From: Methylobacterium sp. R2-1 | Lineage (GTDB): Bacteria > Pseudomonadota > Alphaproteobacteria > Rhizobiales > Beijerinckiaceae | Direction: 5' to 3' | Length of the DNA: 64,000 bases | Assembly (NCBI RefSeq): GCF_014191355.1 | Contig: NZ_JACHWM010000011.1 | Coordinates: 124,001 to 188,000, forward strand | Shown: positions 63,125 through 64,000 of the stretch, one piece after another | How positions within the stretch are numbered: the stretch's first letter is position 1 | Layout: each line of letters starts with the position of its first letter | Notes under the pieces: generated by a model | What the model was told of the DNA's origin: nothing | The model's input: the letters and a program-made list of their open reading frames with translations, nothing else | Databases searched by the model: none | Program-made: the position numbers and the translations under genes

Positions 63125-63421
63125 ATGTCGAACGAGACCGCCACCTTCGACCGCGTCGCGGACATCATTGCCGAGACGGCGGACATCCCGCGCGACAAAA
63201 TTAGCCCCGAGAGCCACGCCATCGACGATCTCGGCATCGATTCGCTCGCCTTCCTCGATATCGCGTTCGCGGTCGACAAGGCCTTCGGGATCAAGCTGCC
63301 GCTCGAGCGCTGGACCCAGGAGGTCAACGAGGGCAAGGTTCCGGCCGAGCAGTACTTCGTGCTGAAGAACCTCTGCGCGCGCATCGACGCGCTGGTCGCC
63401 GAGAAGACCGCCAAGGCCTGA
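63125..63421 (+). CDS. acpXL: Acyl carrier protein AcpXL for very-long-chain fatty acids of lipid A
   Basis: A 98-residue carrier protein with the phosphopantetheine site [18 protein letters not shown]. The AcpXL-specific stretch [20 protein letters not shown] follows, which ordinary AcpP lacks. AcpXL carries the 27-hydroxyoctacosanoate chain later put on lipid A by LpxXL in Hyphomicrobiales. The next genes, a FabZ-like dehydratase and a ketosynthase, follow the order known for that locus. Confidence 0.92.
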   Translation: MSNETATFDRVADIIAETADIPRDKISPESHAIDDLGIDSLAFLDIAFAVDKAFGIKLPLERWTQEVNEGKVPAEQYFVLKNLCARIDALVAEKTAKA

Positions 63422-63449
63422 TCCGTCGGGCTTCGAGGATTGACGCGCG

Positions 63450-63914
63450 ATGCGGCTCGAATATTTCGAGATGATCGATTCCGTGGTGCGGCTCGACCGC
63501 GCCGCTGGCCGTATCGAGGCGCGGGCGCTCGTTCCTGAGGCGAGCCCAGTCTTCGAGGGCCATTTCCCCGGTCACCCCCTGGTGCCCGGTGTCCTGCTCA
63601 CGGAGACTATGGCGCAGGCCTCCGGCTACCTCATCCTGGCCCATCTCGACTTCGCACAGATGCCGTTCCTGATGGCCGTGGACAAGGCGCGCTTCCGCTC
63701 CTTCGTCGGCCCCGGTGCTGCCCTCGACATCACGGCGAGCCTGGAGCACGACGGCTCGGGCTACGCGGTGACGAAGGCCGCGATCCACCACGACGGCAAG
63801 GCGCTCTGCGACGCGGAACTCCGGTTCCGCACCATGCCGTTCCCCGCCGGAATCGACGCGACGATCCGCGAGCGTATCCGAAAGATCGGCCTTCTGGACG
63901 GAGCCCAGCCGTGA
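63450..63914 (+). CDS. fabZ: 3-hydroxyacyl-ACP dehydratase, FabZ-like, of the acpXL locus
   Basis: A 154-residue hotdog-fold dehydratase with the active-site motif FEGHFPGHPLVPGVLLTETM. It should act on AcpXL-bound very-long 3-hydroxyacyl chains. Its TGA overlaps the GTG of the following ketosynthase, which indicates coupling. The genome should have another FabZ for bulk synthesis. Confidence 0.88.
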   Translation: MRLEYFEMIDSVVRLDRAAGRIEARALVPEASPVFEGHFPGHPLVPGVLLTETMAQASGYLILAHLDFAQMPFLMAVDKARFRSFVGPGAALDITASLEHDGSGYAVTKAAIHHDGKALCDAELRFRTMPFPAGIDATIRERIRKIGLLDGAQP

Positions 63915-64000
63915 GCCGCCCGCAGGCCCGCGACGTCGTCGTCACCGGGATCGGCCTCGTCTCCTGCGCGGGCGAGGGGATCGAGACGCATCTGACGGCC
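63911..64000 (+). CDS. Beta-ketoacyl-ACP synthase (KAS II type), 5' end only
   Basis: Thirty codons from GTG 63911 to the window end: RDVVVTGIGLVSCAGEGIE, the N-terminal strand of FabF-like ketosynthases. Position after acpXL and fabZ matches the condensing enzyme of very-long-chain acyl synthesis. The catalytic Cys-His-His region is outside the window. Confidence 0.8.
   Translation, partial: MSRPQARDVVVTGIGLVSCAGEGIETHLTA

Overview
The window is a high-GC chromosomal segment of an alphaproteobacterium. It most resembles Hyphomicrobiales, and Methylobacterium/Methylorubrum in particular; that is inference from gene content and codon use, not a database result. Supporting features are an imuA-imuB-dnaE2 cassette behind an alphaproteobacterial LexA box, an acpXL very-long-chain lipid A locus, a Kdo 3-hydroxylase, a ROSE-like leader before an hsp20 gene, and dispersed palindromic intergenic repeats. 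I see no insertion sequence, CRISPR array, rRNA or ordinary tRNA gene.

Layout. 1-2306: edge of an exopolysaccharide locus (polymerase/ligase fragment, flippase). 2406-10109: metabolism (acyl-CoA synthetase, metA-like, metY, cupin, class IV aminotransferase, ThDP enzyme). 10522-17105: a compact co-directional carrier-protein cluster: flavin reductase, carrier protein, acyl-CoA-dehydrogenase-fold protein, amino acid:[carrier protein] ligase, alpha/beta hydrolase, second carrier protein, AMP-forming ligase and SDR. It looks like a small uncharacterised pathway working on an aminoacyl thioester. 17391-29981: main exopolysaccharide locus. 30199-32952: a decay zone with truncated or frameshifted genes around an intact patatin gene. 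33144-39018: VOC protein and SOS mutagenesis cassette. 39360-49762: housekeeping genes (response regulator, cyclophilins, coaD, gyrA, mobA, mrp, pncB).

49808-52833 is the most unusual part. A TROVE/Ro60 gene (rsr) is preceded on the same strand by a tandem array of seven Y-RNA-like non-coding RNAs (51664-52745). Each has a GGGCC-type 5' strand followed, nine or ten bases after the next two bases, by GTTAYC or GTGATC. Each also has a matching 3' strand that closes a long two-part stem. Three or four carry a tRNA-mimic head with a T arm and an acceptor-like helix capped by a small loop, GNRA in three cases. The others carry simple hairpins. A promoter-like site lies just before the first unit, and a divergent XRE regulator lies beyond it.

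53159-64000: 5-oxoprolinase subunit A, two AI-2E-family permeases, HisN-type phosphatase, hydrolase, hsp20, small secreted and cupin proteins, KdoO, and the start of the acpXL-fabZ-fabF lipid A locus, cut by the window end.
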